Positions 25,464 through 33,528 of a stretch of 64,000 nucleotides of DNA are shown here, one piece after another. Source of the stretch: Lachnospiraceae bacterium (GTDB lineage: Bacteria; Bacillota; Clostridia; Lachnospirales; Lachnospiraceae); the NCBI GenBank assembly GCA_017624855.1, contig JAGAMF010000005.1, forward strand, positions 496,001 through 560,000, read 5' to 3'. The notes beneath the pieces are model-generated. The model saw only the letters and a program-made list of their open reading frames with translations. It ran no database searches and had not been told where the DNA came from. Made by a program: the position numbers and the translations under genes. The first letter of the stretch is position 1; each line of letters begins with the position of its first letter.

Positions 25464-26171
25464 ATGTCATTCTTTTTTACGGCAGAAGAGTATGACGGAG
25501 TAACATCCTACCTGCCCACAACTGCGGGCTATGCGGTGCTGATTCTCGTTATGGTGGCAATCCTTCTGATTGCCTGTTATTTTAACGGTAAGAAAAGTGC
25601 ACGCTTAAGCACCAAGCAGCTGGCATTTTCAGCCATGGCTATGGCCCTTGCAGTGGTAACTTCCATGATTAAATTATTCGAGTTGCCTATGGGTGGTTCT
25701 GTTACTTTGTTTAGTATGCTCTTCGTAGTATTAATCGGCTTTTGGTTCGGTCCGAGAGCCGGCCTTATGACCGCCATTGCATACGGATTTCTCCAGTTGA
25801 TTCTGGAGCCTTACATTATTCATCCGATGCAAATGATGGTGGACTATATCTTTGCCTTTGGGGCATTGGGATTATCCGGTATTTTTGCCAACAAAAAGCA
25901 TGGGCTTTTGATTGGTTACTGGGTAGCGGTATGCGGCCGCTTTGTATTTGCCTTTTTATCCGGAATGATTTTCTTTGGTTCGGCAGCGGCAGACTACAAT
26001 ATGTCCATACCGGTTTATTCCGCGGTTTATAACGGCTCGTATCTGCTTGCGGAAGGCATTATGACTACCATCATTCTCTGTATACCGCCGGTAAACAAGG
26101 CGTTGCAGAAGGTAAAAGACATGGCCTTGGCAGATCGTAAGGTTAAGAAACAAGCCACAACGGAAGAATAA
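25464..26171 (+). CDS. thiT: ThiT family thiamine ECF transporter S component
   Basis: 235 aa from ATG 25464, the start placed directly after the riboswitch platform; the longer in-frame extension overlaps the aptamer and is not protein-coding. It has about six hydrophobic helices, with STKQLAFSAMAMALAVVTSMIKLFELPMGGSVTLFSML near the start, the thiamine-binding region typical of ThiT. LQLILEPYIIHPMQMMVDYIFAFGALG is also characteristic. The C-terminus is Lys-rich. ThiT binds thiamine with high affinity and works with the shared EcfA/A'/T energizing module, which is encoded elsewhere. TPP control from the upstream riboswitch supports the substrate. Confidence 0.95.
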   Translation: MSFFFTAEEYDGVTSYLPTTAGYAVLILVMVAILLIACYFNGKKSARLSTKQLAFSAMAMALAVVTSMIKLFELPMGGSVTLFSMLFVVLIGFWFGPRAGLMTAIAYGFLQLILEPYIIHPMQMMVDYIFAFGALGLSGIFANKKHGLLIGYWVAVCGRFVFAFLSGMIFFGSAAADYNMSIPVYSAVYNGSYLLAEGIMTTIILCIPPVNKALQKVKDMALADRKVKKQATTEE

Positions 26172-26192
26172 AACAGAATAGTGAAACAAATG

Positions 26193-26268
26193 ACTCCCGA
26201 AACAATATAAACGGGCAGGTTACTTTTACCCTAATTTGCCCTGTTTCCTTTGCTTCGGGAGTTTTTTT
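26193..26268 (+). terminator. Branched terminator after thiT
   Basis: Outer stem ACTCCCGAA (26193-26201) with TTCGGGAGT (26254-26262), then T7. Inside the long loop a second stem, GGGCA with TGCCC, forms. The inner hairpin is unusual but may only lengthen the structure. Confidence 0.8.
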
Positions 26269-26290
26269 ACCGATTATTTACCGTCTTTGC

Positions 26291-26319
26291 TTGTAATGAA
26301 TTGTAAAATTGAGTATACT
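26291..26319 (+). promoter_or_regulatory. Promoter upstream of hisC
   Basis: TTGTAA (26291-26296), 17-base spacer, TATACT (26314-26319), between the thiT terminator and hisC. Confidence 0.7.
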
Positions 26320-26401
26320 AGTGCAGTGAGTGGATTTATTCCGTTTTGAATGTCCGAAAGATAAGGGCAGTCGGGAAATATAAAATCCGCGTTGGAGGAA
26401 T

Positions 26402-27466
26402 ATGAGCTGGGAAAATAAAGTTCGCAAGGTAGTACCCTATGTTCCGGGAGAACAGCCGAAAGCGACAAACATTATTAAGTTAAATACAAATGAGAATCCT
26501 TATCCGCCTGCGCCCGGAGTGAAAAAGGCTATGGAAGAATACACCAAGCGTTCGGAAGAATTGCGTCTGTATCCGAGTCCTACCGTTGAGAATCTGGTGC
26601 GGGAGTTGGCGGATTACTATAAATTGCCGGAAGATCAGATTTTCGTTGGTGTAGGTTCCGATGATGTTTTGGCAACAGCATTTTTAACCTTTTTTAATTC
26701 AGAGAAGCCTGTGGCATTTCCGGACATTACATACTCCTTTTATGAGGTGTGGGCACAGCTTTATAACATTCCTTATGTCAGAAAGCCTCTGGATGAGAAT
26801 TTTAAAATTGTGCAGGAAGATTATTTCGGAGAATTCGGCGGTGTTATTATTACCAATCCAAATGCGCCTACCGGTATTGCCGAGAGCCGGGATTGGGTTG
26901 AGGAAATTATCCGCAAAAATTCGGATTGTGTGGTAATTGTGGATGAGGCTTATGTGGATTTTGGCGCAGAAACATGTATTCCCCTGATTAATCAGTATGA
27001 TAATCTTTTGGTGGTGCATACATTCTCCAAATCGCGCTCTTTGGCAGGTTTGCGTGTGGGCGTGGGAATGGGTAGCAAGAAGTTAATTAAGTATTTGAAT
27101 GATGTGAAGTTTTCTGTTAATTCTTATACCATTAATCGTCCTACTTTGGAGTATGCGGCACTTTCCCTTCGTGATGAAGCTTATTTTAGAGAGTGTGTAG
27201 ATAAAATTTGTGCAACAAGAGCATGGACCATGGAAGAGTTGGGTAAACTTGGTTTTACCATGACCGACAGCAAAACAAACTTCCTCTTTGCAAAACATGA
27301 AACCGTGCCGGCAGAAGAGTTGTTTGAAATGTTAAAGACTAAGGGCATTTATGTGAGATATTTCAAGGCTCCCCGCATTAATGAATATCTTCGTATTACC
27401 GTGGGAACGCAGGATGAGATGGAAACACTCGTACAGGTATTAAAAGAATATTTAGCGAAAGCGTAA
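26402..27466 (+). CDS. hisC: Histidinol-phosphate aminotransferase
   Basis: 354 aa behind TTGGAGG. This is a class I/II PLP aminotransferase of the HisC type: IKLNTNENPYPPAPGV at the N-terminus, VGVGSDDVLA, ITNPNAPTGI, VVDEAYVDFG, and the PLP-binding Lys210 in HTFSKSRSLAGLRVG. The C-terminal Arg region reads YLRITVGTQDEME. It converts imidazole-acetol phosphate plus glutamate to histidinol phosphate in histidine synthesis. It is not next to other his genes here, so a broader aromatic aminotransferase role is possible. Confidence in the family is high, in the exact substrate moderate. Confidence 0.9.
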   Translation: MSWENKVRKVVPYVPGEQPKATNIIKLNTNENPYPPAPGVKKAMEEYTKRSEELRLYPSPTVENLVRELADYYKLPEDQIFVGVGSDDVLATAFLTFFNSEKPVAFPDITYSFYEVWAQLYNIPYVRKPLDENFKIVQEDYFGEFGGVIITNPNAPTGIAESRDWVEEIIRKNSDCVVIVDEAYVDFGAETCIPLINQYDNLLVVHTFSKSRSLAGLRVGVGMGSKKLIKYLNDVKFSVNSYTINRPTLEYAALSLRDEAYFRECVDKICATRAWTMEELGKLGFTMTDSKTNFLFAKHETVPAEELFEMLKTKGIYVRYFKAPRINEYLRITVGTQDEMETLVQVLKEYLAKA

Positions 27467-27551
27467 GAATAAAATTGCTTTGAAAGAAGGCATAAGACAA
27501 GTGCAATGCGCAAGATAGGTTATAATCGTAAAAAGCCGGAAAGGAAACAAT

Positions 27552-28403
27552 ATGGAATTTATTAAAAGTATGTTAAAGGGTGTGGTTATCGGCGTAGCCA
27601 ATATTATCCCCGGTGTCAGTGGCGGCACCATGATGGTTGCCATGGGTATCTATGATAAATTGATTCATTGTATTACCCACTTTTTTAAAGAATTTAAGGA
27701 AAATATCAAATTTTTACTACCAATCGGTATCGGTCTTGTACTGGGACTTGTAGGACTTTCCTTTTTGATTGAGCCTGCTTTTGAACATTTTCCCCTTCCT
27801 ACCAATGCGTTGTTTATCGGTTTGATTGTAGGTGGACTTCCTGCTATTTTTAAGAAAGTAAAAGGCAATAAATTTAAGTTCGGCTATATCTTCCCGTTGT
27901 TAATATTCTTCGTTGTAGTAGTGGGAATGGCAGCCATGGGAGAAAAAGAAGGTGTGGCAGCGGATTTGACTTTTACCCTGTGGAATGTTATTAAGCTTTT
28001 TCTGGTAGGTGTAATTGCATCGGCAACCATGGTTATTCCCGGTGTCAGCGGTTCCATGATGTTGTTGCTTCTTGGTTATTATAACCCGATTATCGAAACC
28101 ATCAATGCTTTTATTAAGGCACTGATGAAGTTTGATGTGCCGGTATTGTTGGAGACTTGCGGCGTATTGGTGCCTATGGGTATCGGTATTGTGGTAGGCG
28201 TTATCGGCATTGCCAAGTTGGTGGAACTTATTTTCAACAAATGTCCCATGTATGCATATTGGGGTATTATCGGTTTAATTGTGGCATCGCCTTTTGCCAT
28301 TCTTCTGGTGGCGGAATTGGGAACCATAACGGTGCTTAGCGTTGTAATCAGTATTATTACTTTTGCGGCAGGATTCTTTGTTGCAATGAAATTGGGTGAT
28401 TAA
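27552..28403 (+). CDS. DUF368 membrane protein (undecaprenyl-phosphate translocase family)
   Basis: 283 aa behind AAAGGA. It is highly hydrophobic with about eight helices and an internal duplication: GVANIIPGVSGGTMM near residue 20 and ATMVIPGVSGSMMLL near residue 160. These IPGVSG re-entrant motifs define DUF368, whose members (PopT type) have been reported to recycle undecaprenyl phosphate from the outer to the inner face of the membrane. This would fit the wall glycan genes elsewhere in the window, though it is not adjacent to them. The methyltransferase gene follows directly. Confidence 0.9.
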   Translation: MEFIKSMLKGVVIGVANIIPGVSGGTMMVAMGIYDKLIHCITHFFKEFKENIKFLLPIGIGLVLGLVGLSFLIEPAFEHFPLPTNALFIGLIVGGLPAIFKKVKGNKFKFGYIFPLLIFFVVVVGMAAMGEKEGVAADLTFTLWNVIKLFLVGVIASATMVIPGVSGSMMLLLLGYYNPIIETINAFIKALMKFDVPVLLETCGVLVPMGIGIVVGVIGIAKLVELIFNKCPMYAYWGIIGLIVASPFAILLVAELGTITVLSVVISIITFAAGFFVAMKLGD

Positions 28404-28404
28404 T

Positions 28405-29265
28405 GTGGAAGCGTATACGGATTTTGCAAGTGTGTATGACACTTTTATGGATGAAACCCCGTATGAAGAATGGGCGGAATTTATCCATAAGTTGATAAAA
28501 GAATATGGTATATCCAAACCCGAGACCAAGAAAAAAGCGGATGATGTTGCGGATAAAAAAAGTAGTTCCCGCATTGAAGAAGGAGATGCTGTATCGGAAG
28601 CAGAGAATCTGGATTCCGAGCGCAATCTCGTGTTGGATTTGGGTTGCGGTACCGGAACCTTAACGGAGCTTCTGGCTCAAAAAGGCTATGATATGATTGG
28701 TGTGGATTATTCTCAGGAAATGCTTAACATTGCCATGAACAAAAAGGAAGCATCCGGCCTTGAGATTCTCTATCTCTGTCAGGATATGCGGGAGTTGGAT
28801 TTATACAGTACCATAGGCACAGTTATCAGTGCATGTGACTCCGTGAATTACCTTCTGGAAGAGGAAGATGTAGTGGAAACCTTTTGCCTGGTGAATAAAT
28901 TTCTCTATCCCGGCGGTGTATTTATTTTTGATTTTAATACGGTTTATAAATACGAGCAGGTAATCGGAGATACCACCATTGCGGAGAATCGGGAGGATTG
29001 CAGTTTCATCTGGGATAATTTTTATCATGGGGAAGAATGCATCAACGAGTACGATTTGACCATCTTTGTAAAAGAGGAGGGAGAGTTGTTCCGTAAGTTT
29101 ACGGAGACTCACTACCAGAGAGGTTATACCTTGGAGGAGATGGTTACCTTTGTTAAAAAAGCAGGTATGGAATTCGTAAAAGCCATCGATGCGGATACCC
29201 ACGATGCGCCTACGGATACCAGTGAAAGAATTTATATTATTGCGAGAGAGCAGGGAAAACGATGA
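28405..29265 (+). CDS. Class I SAM-dependent methyltransferase
   Basis: I start at GTG 28405 (286 aa, MEAYTDFASVYDTFMDETPYEEW), one base after the DUF368 stop and with GGGTGAT upstream; GTG 28396 is an in-frame alternative. The SAM-binding motif I is VLDLGCGTGTLTELL, followed by GVDYSQEMLNIA and CDSVNYLLEEEDV. Between the N-terminal helix and motif I lies a hydrophilic Lys/Ser/Glu-rich insert of about 40 residues, longer than usual. The acceptor is unknown. The stop codon overlaps the start of hslO by four bases (ATGA), so the two are translationally coupled. Confidence 0.87.
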   Translation: MEAYTDFASVYDTFMDETPYEEWAEFIHKLIKEYGISKPETKKKADDVADKKSSSRIEEGDAVSEAENLDSERNLVLDLGCGTGTLTELLAQKGYDMIGVDYSQEMLNIAMNKKEASGLEILYLCQDMRELDLYSTIGTVISACDSVNYLLEEEDVVETFCLVNKFLYPGGVFIFDFNTVYKYEQVIGDTTIAENREDCSFIWDNFYHGEECINEYDLTIFVKEEGELFRKFTETHYQRGYTLEEMVTFVKKAGMEFVKAIDADTHDAPTDTSERIYIIAREQGKR

Positions 29266-30140
29266 GTGATTATATTGTAAGAGCAACGGCAGCAGATGCG
29301 CAGATTCGTGTGTTTGCAGCCTATACCAAGGATATGGTGGAAGAAGCAAGAAACCGCCACAATACCAGTCCCGTAGCAACGGCAGCCTTAGGAAGACTTA
29401 TGACTGCGGGGGCCATGATGGGCAGCATGCTAAAAGGGGAGAAGGATTTACTTACCCTTCGTATCAATGCCAGCGGCCCCATTCAGGGAATTACGGTAAC
29501 GGCAGATTCCAAGGCAAGGGTAAAAGGATATGTTGGCAATCCTGATGTAATCCTGCCTGCCAATAAAGTAGGTAAGTTGGATGTGGCCGGTGCGGTAGGA
29601 ATCGGTTTTATGGATGTCATTAAGGACATGGGCTTAAAAGAGCCCTATGTGGGACAGACCGTGTTGCAGACAAGCGAAATCGCTGAGGATTTGACCTTTT
29701 ATTTCGCAAATTCCGAGCAGGTGCCTTCTTCTGTCGGTTTGGGTGTTTTGATGAACAAGGATAATACCGTGGCGCAGGCCGGTGGTTTTATCATTCAGCT
29801 TATGCCTTTTGCAGGAGAAGAGGTAATCGCGAAGCTGGAAGAGAATCTGAAGGACATTACCAGCGTAACAACTTTGTTATCTGAAGGAAAAACACCGGAA
29901 GATTTAGTAGAGATTCTGTGTAAGGACTTAGACCCGATAATTAACGATAAAATGGATACCGGATTCTATTGCAATTGTGATCGGGCAAGAGTAGAGAAAG
30001 CCTTAATCAGCATCGGAAAGAAGGAAATAAAAGAGATGATTGATGAAGGCAAGGAAATCGAGATGAACTGTCATTTCTGCAATACTTCGTATACCTTTAG
30101 TGTGGAAGAGTTGAAGGAGTTGGCAAAGAAGTCGAGGTAA
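29262..30140 (+). CDS. hslO: Hsp33 redox-regulated chaperonin
   Basis: 292 aa, overlapping the methyltransferase stop by ATGA. The N-terminal domain starts MSDYIVRATAADAQIRVFAAYTK, with RLMTAGAMMGSMLK and GVLMNKDNTVAQAGGFIIQLMP. The C-terminal zinc redox switch has Cys237-Asn-Cys239 and Cys270-x2-Cys273. Under oxidative stress Hsp33 loses zinc, forms disulfides and holds unfolding proteins in the cytosol. Length and motifs are canonical. Confidence 0.96.
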   Translation: MSDYIVRATAADAQIRVFAAYTKDMVEEARNRHNTSPVATAALGRLMTAGAMMGSMLKGEKDLLTLRINASGPIQGITVTADSKARVKGYVGNPDVILPANKVGKLDVAGAVGIGFMDVIKDMGLKEPYVGQTVLQTSEIAEDLTFYFANSEQVPSSVGLGVLMNKDNTVAQAGGFIIQLMPFAGEEVIAKLEENLKDITSVTTLLSEGKTPEDLVEILCKDLDPIINDKMDTGFYCNCDRARVEKALISIGKKEIKEMIDEGKEIEMNCHFCNTSYTFSVEELKELAKKSR

Positions 30141-30223
30141 GAGTAAAAGATGTACCCGGATACGGGATGAGGTGGTTAAAAAGATATCTTAACCGGCAAT
30201 ATGAGAGTATAAATAAGTGATGG

Positions 30224-30260
30224 ACACCTGAATGTAGCGATATGCATTCAGGTGTTTTTT
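30224..30260 (+). terminator. Terminator after hslO
   Basis: ACACCTGAATG (30224-30234) pairs with CATTCAGGTGT (30245-30255), followed by TTTTT. A strong 11-bp stem. Confidence 0.9.
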
Positions 30261-30285
30261 ACTTCATAGGAAATTCCTATGAAGT
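30261..30285. repeat. Perfect 12-bp-arm palindrome
   Basis: ACTTCATAGGAA and TTCCTATGAAGT flank a single A. It directly abuts the hslO terminator and is followed by an A-rich stretch on the plus strand, so it is not an obvious terminator. It may be an operator, a mobile-element end or a recombination scar. Confidence 0.6.
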
Positions 30286-30309
30286 AAAATAAAATGCGCA
30301 GCTCGGGGG

Positions 30310-30421
30310 GCGGAATATTGTTGCTTTGCAACACCGCTGGCGCGCGAAGAATGTGCAAAGCACATTCTTTGTTCTGTGTGAAAATGCCCACTTATGGAAA
30401 AACAGGATACACTTATGGAAA
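30310..30421. repeat. Gene-free stretch with two cruciform hairpins and a direct repeat
   Basis: In the 412-base gap between hslO and the subtilase remnant I see GCGG…GTTGC-TTT-GCAAC…CCGC (30310-30337) and AAGAATGTGC-AAA-GCACATTCTT (30347-30369). Two exact copies of CACTTATGGAAA follow at 30389-30400 and 30410-30421, 21 bp apart. The hairpins resemble REP- or MITE-like DNA; the spaced direct repeat resembles a protein-binding site. No coding sequence is supported here. Confidence 0.55.
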
Positions 30422-30522
30422 TCGCATTAAAAAAAGCAAAATGGAAAATATGATAACTGATGCAACATTTGATAACTTATGCCGGCATATGTTTGCGGAT
30501 TGTAATGCAAAAGGAGGAATTC

Positions 30523-31770
30523 ATGTAAATAATTAAATGGAACGGAACCTCTATGGCGGCTCCGCATGTAAGTGGTGTTGCAGCATTAGCATATTCGGTT
30601 AATCCTCATTTATCCGGTTTACAGGTTAAAGAACTAATTACGGAACAATGTAGTGATTACATTGTTAAGGCTCCAGGTGGTAAGGTATATCATTGTTTAA
30701 ATGCTGAAAAAGTTGTAAAAGAAGCCTTGAAAACTTCAGGAAACACGCCGGTTGTCGGTGAAAATACAGGTGTTGTATTAGGAAGTGTGCATTCAGCTTA
30801 TGATGGTGAGGCGATTGTAGGTGCTCAGGTATGTGCATATAAATATTCAAGTTATGACGGTAATGTTGGTAATGGTAATTTGGAGGATTATCAATATATT
30901 ACCCAAACTGATGATGAGGGAGAATTTTCGCTCGAATTAGATCCGGGAAAATATCAAGTTATTATATATGAAAGTAATTATAAACCATTGGTTATCAATA
31001 ATGTGAAGGTGCGAGAAGATAAAGTAGAATATTTAGAAAAAGTTTTATATCTAAATTCATCTGGGACAACAGAGGCGGAGTTTAAGGGGAAATTGGTTGA
31101 TGCATTGAATGGTAGTAATGTTGAAGGTGCAGAAGCTATATTTCGTTCTGGATGGAATAATTACTCAGGGAGTATTGTTAAGGAGCAGATTTTTACGGAT
31201 GCAAATGGTAAATATAGCATTAGCATGCCGGTAGGGTACTATACTATTGAATTCAAAAAAACAGGGTATATTAATTCGTATGTTAATATTATAGTGTGTG
31301 ACAAGTTGAAGGATATTCAAAGAGCGGTTATTTGTCCGGAATTAGATGAAAATGAGGTAAGAGTAGTACTAACTTGGGGTAATGCGCCGCAAGATTTAGA
31401 TTCCCACCTGAGTTTGATTGCGGATGATAAAGAATATATTCACATATACTATGCAAATAGTTTATTCTATGATTCGGAAAATGAAAAGATATATTTGCTA
31501 GATGTGGATGATACAACTCAATATGGTCCTGAAACAATTACATTTTACACCGATAACTCTAATATTGATGAATACAAATATTATGTGTATAATTATTCTG
31601 GAGGGTACGCTGGCGATGAATTATCTTATTCCGGTGCACGAGTAACCGTATATTATGGAAGTCAAACTTCCGAAACCTTTCATGTGCCAATAAATCAGAT
31701 GGGTAGGACATGGAATGTGTTTAGTATTGTTGATGGAGAGATTGTGATTGAGAATACAATTACGCCATGA
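30523..31770 (+). pseudogene. 5'-truncated S8 subtilase with carboxypeptidase-regulatory-like and DUF2135-like domains
   Basis: A perfect AAGGAGG site precedes ATG 30523, but codon 2 is TAA (30526). Immediately after, in the same frame, comes KWNGTSMAAPHVSGVAALAY, the subtilase Ser block, with no Asp or His motif and no signal peptide upstream. The rest reads on to 31770: the end of the subtilase domain, two carboxypeptidase-regulatory-like beta repeats (VVLGSVHSAYDGEAIVGA…, AEFKGKLVDALNGSNVEGA…) and a C-terminal domain resembling YfaP/DUF2135 (VRVVLTWGNAPQDLDSHL…GRTWNVFSIVDGE). About 400 residues of the original secreted protease are missing. Reinitiation at ATG 30553 could still give a 405-aa protein, but it could not be exported or act as a protease. 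The patch is AT-richer than its surroundings. Confidence 0.8.
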
Positions 31771-31798
31771 TTTCACAGAACAGAAAGAGGACGAGTAT

Positions 31799-32305
31799 AT
31801 GAAGAGAGATAGAAAAAAGATTATTTTCACAGTAACTGCCGGTGTAACATTAATTATTTTATTGCTGGCTTGTATTAAAATATTTCATCTGAACTCGGTG
31901 AGTAAAGAGCAGAGGATATTGTTTGTTATGGCAATTACTGATGTGACGGAAACTACTGAAATGATATGCGTAGATAATGAAGGTAAAATGTATTCATTAT
32001 TTCCGAAAGAGAAAATAGTAAACCAAATTAGTGATGGTTCAATTTATAAGGAAAAAGTTGTAGGACATGTATCAAAAATAAAATTGGATTATTATTATGA
32101 TAAATTTTGTCAACTGGATGAAGAGATGTTCCTTGAAGCAAGGGGGGGAGGAGGAAATGATTTTTCGCTTTATTTTTCTTATTATGGTGTAAATTACGCC
32201 GGAGACTCTCCCGAATTAGTAAAATTAGGCGATACCACATATTATGCAGATGATCCGGATGCGGAAGATATAGTGCAATGGATGAAGAAGTGGAATTACA
32301 GATAA
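31799..32305 (+). CDS. Small single-helix membrane protein, unit 1 of the tandem array
   Basis: 168 aa from ATG 31799 behind GAAAGAGGA. One N-terminal helix (IIFTVTAGVTLIILLLACIKIF) is followed by an extracellular domain of about 140 residues. ILFVM…ICVDNEGKMYSL…VVGHVSKIKLDYYYDKFC aligns by eye with the two lipoproteins downstream (ILFVM…YVDNKGNIYYDY…IVGHVPSEEAIRYYNKFC), so the three are divergent paralogues. It lacks their conserved WEWELDK…WYP tail. The gene starts 28 bases after the subtilase remnant and ends before a terminator. I do not recognise the family. A protein acting on, or protecting against, the neighbouring secreted subtilase is one possibility. Confidence 0.7.
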   Translation: MKRDRKKIIFTVTAGVTLIILLLACIKIFHLNSVSKEQRILFVMAITDVTETTEMICVDNEGKMYSLFPKEKIVNQISDGSIYKEKVVGHVSKIKLDYYYDKFCQLDEEMFLEARGGGGNDFSLYFSYYGVNYAGDSPELVKLGDTTYYADDPDAEDIVQWMKKWNYR

Positions 32306-32335
32306 TTAAGACATAAATAGTTGAATTACATATTA

Positions 32336-32386
32336 AGAGACCAAAGCACTGTTGTACTTTTATGTACAGCGCTTTGGTCTCTTTTA
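32336..32386 (+). terminator. Terminator, array copy 1
   Basis: AGAGACCAAAGC (32336-32347) pairs with GCTTTGGTCTCT (32371-32382), followed by TTTT. The TGTAC around the loop extends the structure. The same hairpin recurs near 33186 and 34186. Confidence 0.88.
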
Positions 32387-32481
32387 AATTTAGGAAATAA
32401 AGTAGGTGTTTAAGAATGTGACATTTTATACCGATAACTCTAATATTGATGAATACAAATATTATGTGTATAATTATTCCG
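32357..32481 (+). repeat. 125-bp direct repeat, copy A
   Basis: Runs from the terminator 3' arm through a spacer (AAATTTAGGAAATAAAGTAG…) into the subtilase C-terminal fragment. It is repeated at 33206-33330, offset 849 bp, with two mismatches that I can see. Confidence 0.85.
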
Positions 32482-32513
32482 AAGAGGATACTGGAGAAGA
32501 GTTGTCTTATTAA
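32418..32513 (+). pseudogene. Fragment of the subtilase C-terminal domain, unit 2
   Basis: The frame reads VTFYTDNSNIDEYKYYVYNY and ends …GEELSY before TAA at 32511. It matches residues of the DUF2135-like end of the remnant at 30523-31770 (TFYTDNSNIDEYKYYVYNYS) but stops about 50 residues early. No ribosome-binding site is seen. It is a duplication scar, not a gene. Confidence 0.8.
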
Positions 32514-32548
32514 GTGACAAGAATGGCGGTTGTAGTGAGGAGGTTATC

Positions 32549-33154
32549 ATGCAAAGAATAGTAAAAATAATATTATTAATCTTTTGTTTTTCACTTCTTG
32601 TTATATCAATGGGTTGTAATTCGCCATCAGGAATTACAGAGGATGATGAACCTACAATCCTTTTTGTAATGTCGGAATTCGTTTCGGATAAAGAAGGAAG
32701 CGCAATTATTTATGTGGATAATAAAGGAAATATATATTATGACTATATATATGAGCCGTTACTTACTATGCTGGAAGAGGACAGATATGTTTTTGGTGAG
32801 ATTGTAGGGCATGTTCCGAGTGAGGAGGCTATTCGTTATTATAATAAATTTTGTAATATATCTGAGGATGCAAGGCTCGAACAACTAGATATACATGGTG
32901 CGCCAATGATTGGTACTCGTCAAATCTTCTATGGTTTAACATATGGAGAAACCGAAATAGAGACAGTGAGATTATGGTGTTATGGCAGTGGTGTAAGTAT
33001 ATTAAATGATGAAGATGCCAAGGAAGTAATTCTCTGGATCGATTCATGGGAGTGGGAATTAGATAAGGAATACTGGGATGAAGAAACACAGCAATGGTAT
33101 CCTAATCCGAAAAGCAGTAAGTTGGATAGCGCCCATTGGTATTTTGAAGAATAA
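32549..33154 (+). CDS. Putative lipoprotein, unit 2 of the tandem array
   Basis: 201 aa behind GTGAGGAGG. The signal sequence IVKIILLIFCFSLLVISMGC ends in a Cys that suits lipidation, although Ser at -3 is not ideal for a lipobox. The mature part begins with an acidic NSPSGITEDDEP linker, then ILFVM…YVDNKGNIYYDY, GEIVGHVPSEE and a C-terminal ILWIDSWEWELDKEYW… block rich in Trp. Its first 100 bases are almost identical to those of the gene at 33529, while the central region is quite different. The family is not recognised. It is expected on the outer face of the membrane. Confidence 0.75.
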   Translation: MQRIVKIILLIFCFSLLVISMGCNSPSGITEDDEPTILFVMSEFVSDKEGSAIIYVDNKGNIYYDYIYEPLLTMLEEDRYVFGEIVGHVPSEEAIRYYNKFCNISEDARLEQLDIHGAPMIGTRQIFYGLTYGETEIETVRLWCYGSGVSILNDEDAKEVILWIDSWEWELDKEYWDEETQQWYPNPKSSKLDSAHWYFEE

Positions 33155-33185
33155 TGTACAAGATTGATAATAGGATATAAAAATA

Positions 33186-33235
33186 AGAGACCAAGTGCTG
33201 CTATGCTTTTATGTACAGCGCTTTGGTCTCTTTTA
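33186..33235 (+). terminator. Terminator, array copy 2
   Basis: AGAGACCAA (33186-33194) pairs with TTGGTCTCT near 33223-33231, followed by TTTT. The inner part of the left arm (GTGCTG…) has drifted from copy 1. Confidence 0.85.
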
Positions 33236-33330
33236 AATTTAGGAAATAAAGTAGGTGTTTAAGAATGTGACATTTTACACCGATAACTCCAATATTGATG
33301 AATACAAATATTATGTGTATAATTATTCCG
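33206..33330 (+). repeat. 125-bp direct repeat, copy B
   Basis: Second copy of the segment at 32357-32481, differing by T/C at two positions. It joins the terminator of unit 2 to the subtilase fragment of unit 3. Confidence 0.85.
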
Positions 33331-33500
33331 GAGGGAACAGCGGAGAAGAATTATCATATTCGGGTGCCCGAGTAACGGTATATTATGGAACACAGAAACC
33401 AAAGGAGTACTATGTGCCCTTTGCCCAATCCGGTAGGACATGGAATGTATTTAGTGTCATTGATGGAGAAGTGGTAGTAAACAATTCAATTTCAGAATAA
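33255..33500 (+). pseudogene. Fragment of the subtilase C-terminal domain, unit 3
   Basis: The frame from GTG 33255 reads VTFYTDNSNIDEYKYYVYNY…ELSYSGARVTVYYG…GRTWNVFSVIDGEVVVNN to a stop at 33500. It covers the complete last third of the DUF2135-like domain of the remnant at 30523-31770 and is closely similar to it. There is no convincing ribosome-binding site or signal peptide, so it is probably an untranslated duplicate. If translated it would be an orphan C-terminal module of about 80 residues. Confidence 0.7.
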
Positions 33501-33528
33501 TGTGCAATATAACAGTAAGGAGGTCATT

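Noticed and set aside
27521..27526. TATAAT before the DUF368 gene as a promoter
   Set aside because: No acceptable -35 at 16-18 bases and no extended -10, so I did not list it as a feature.
30294..30536. 80-codon open frame after hslO
   Set aside because: It runs through the palindromic hairpins, has no ribosome-binding site and an arbitrary composition.
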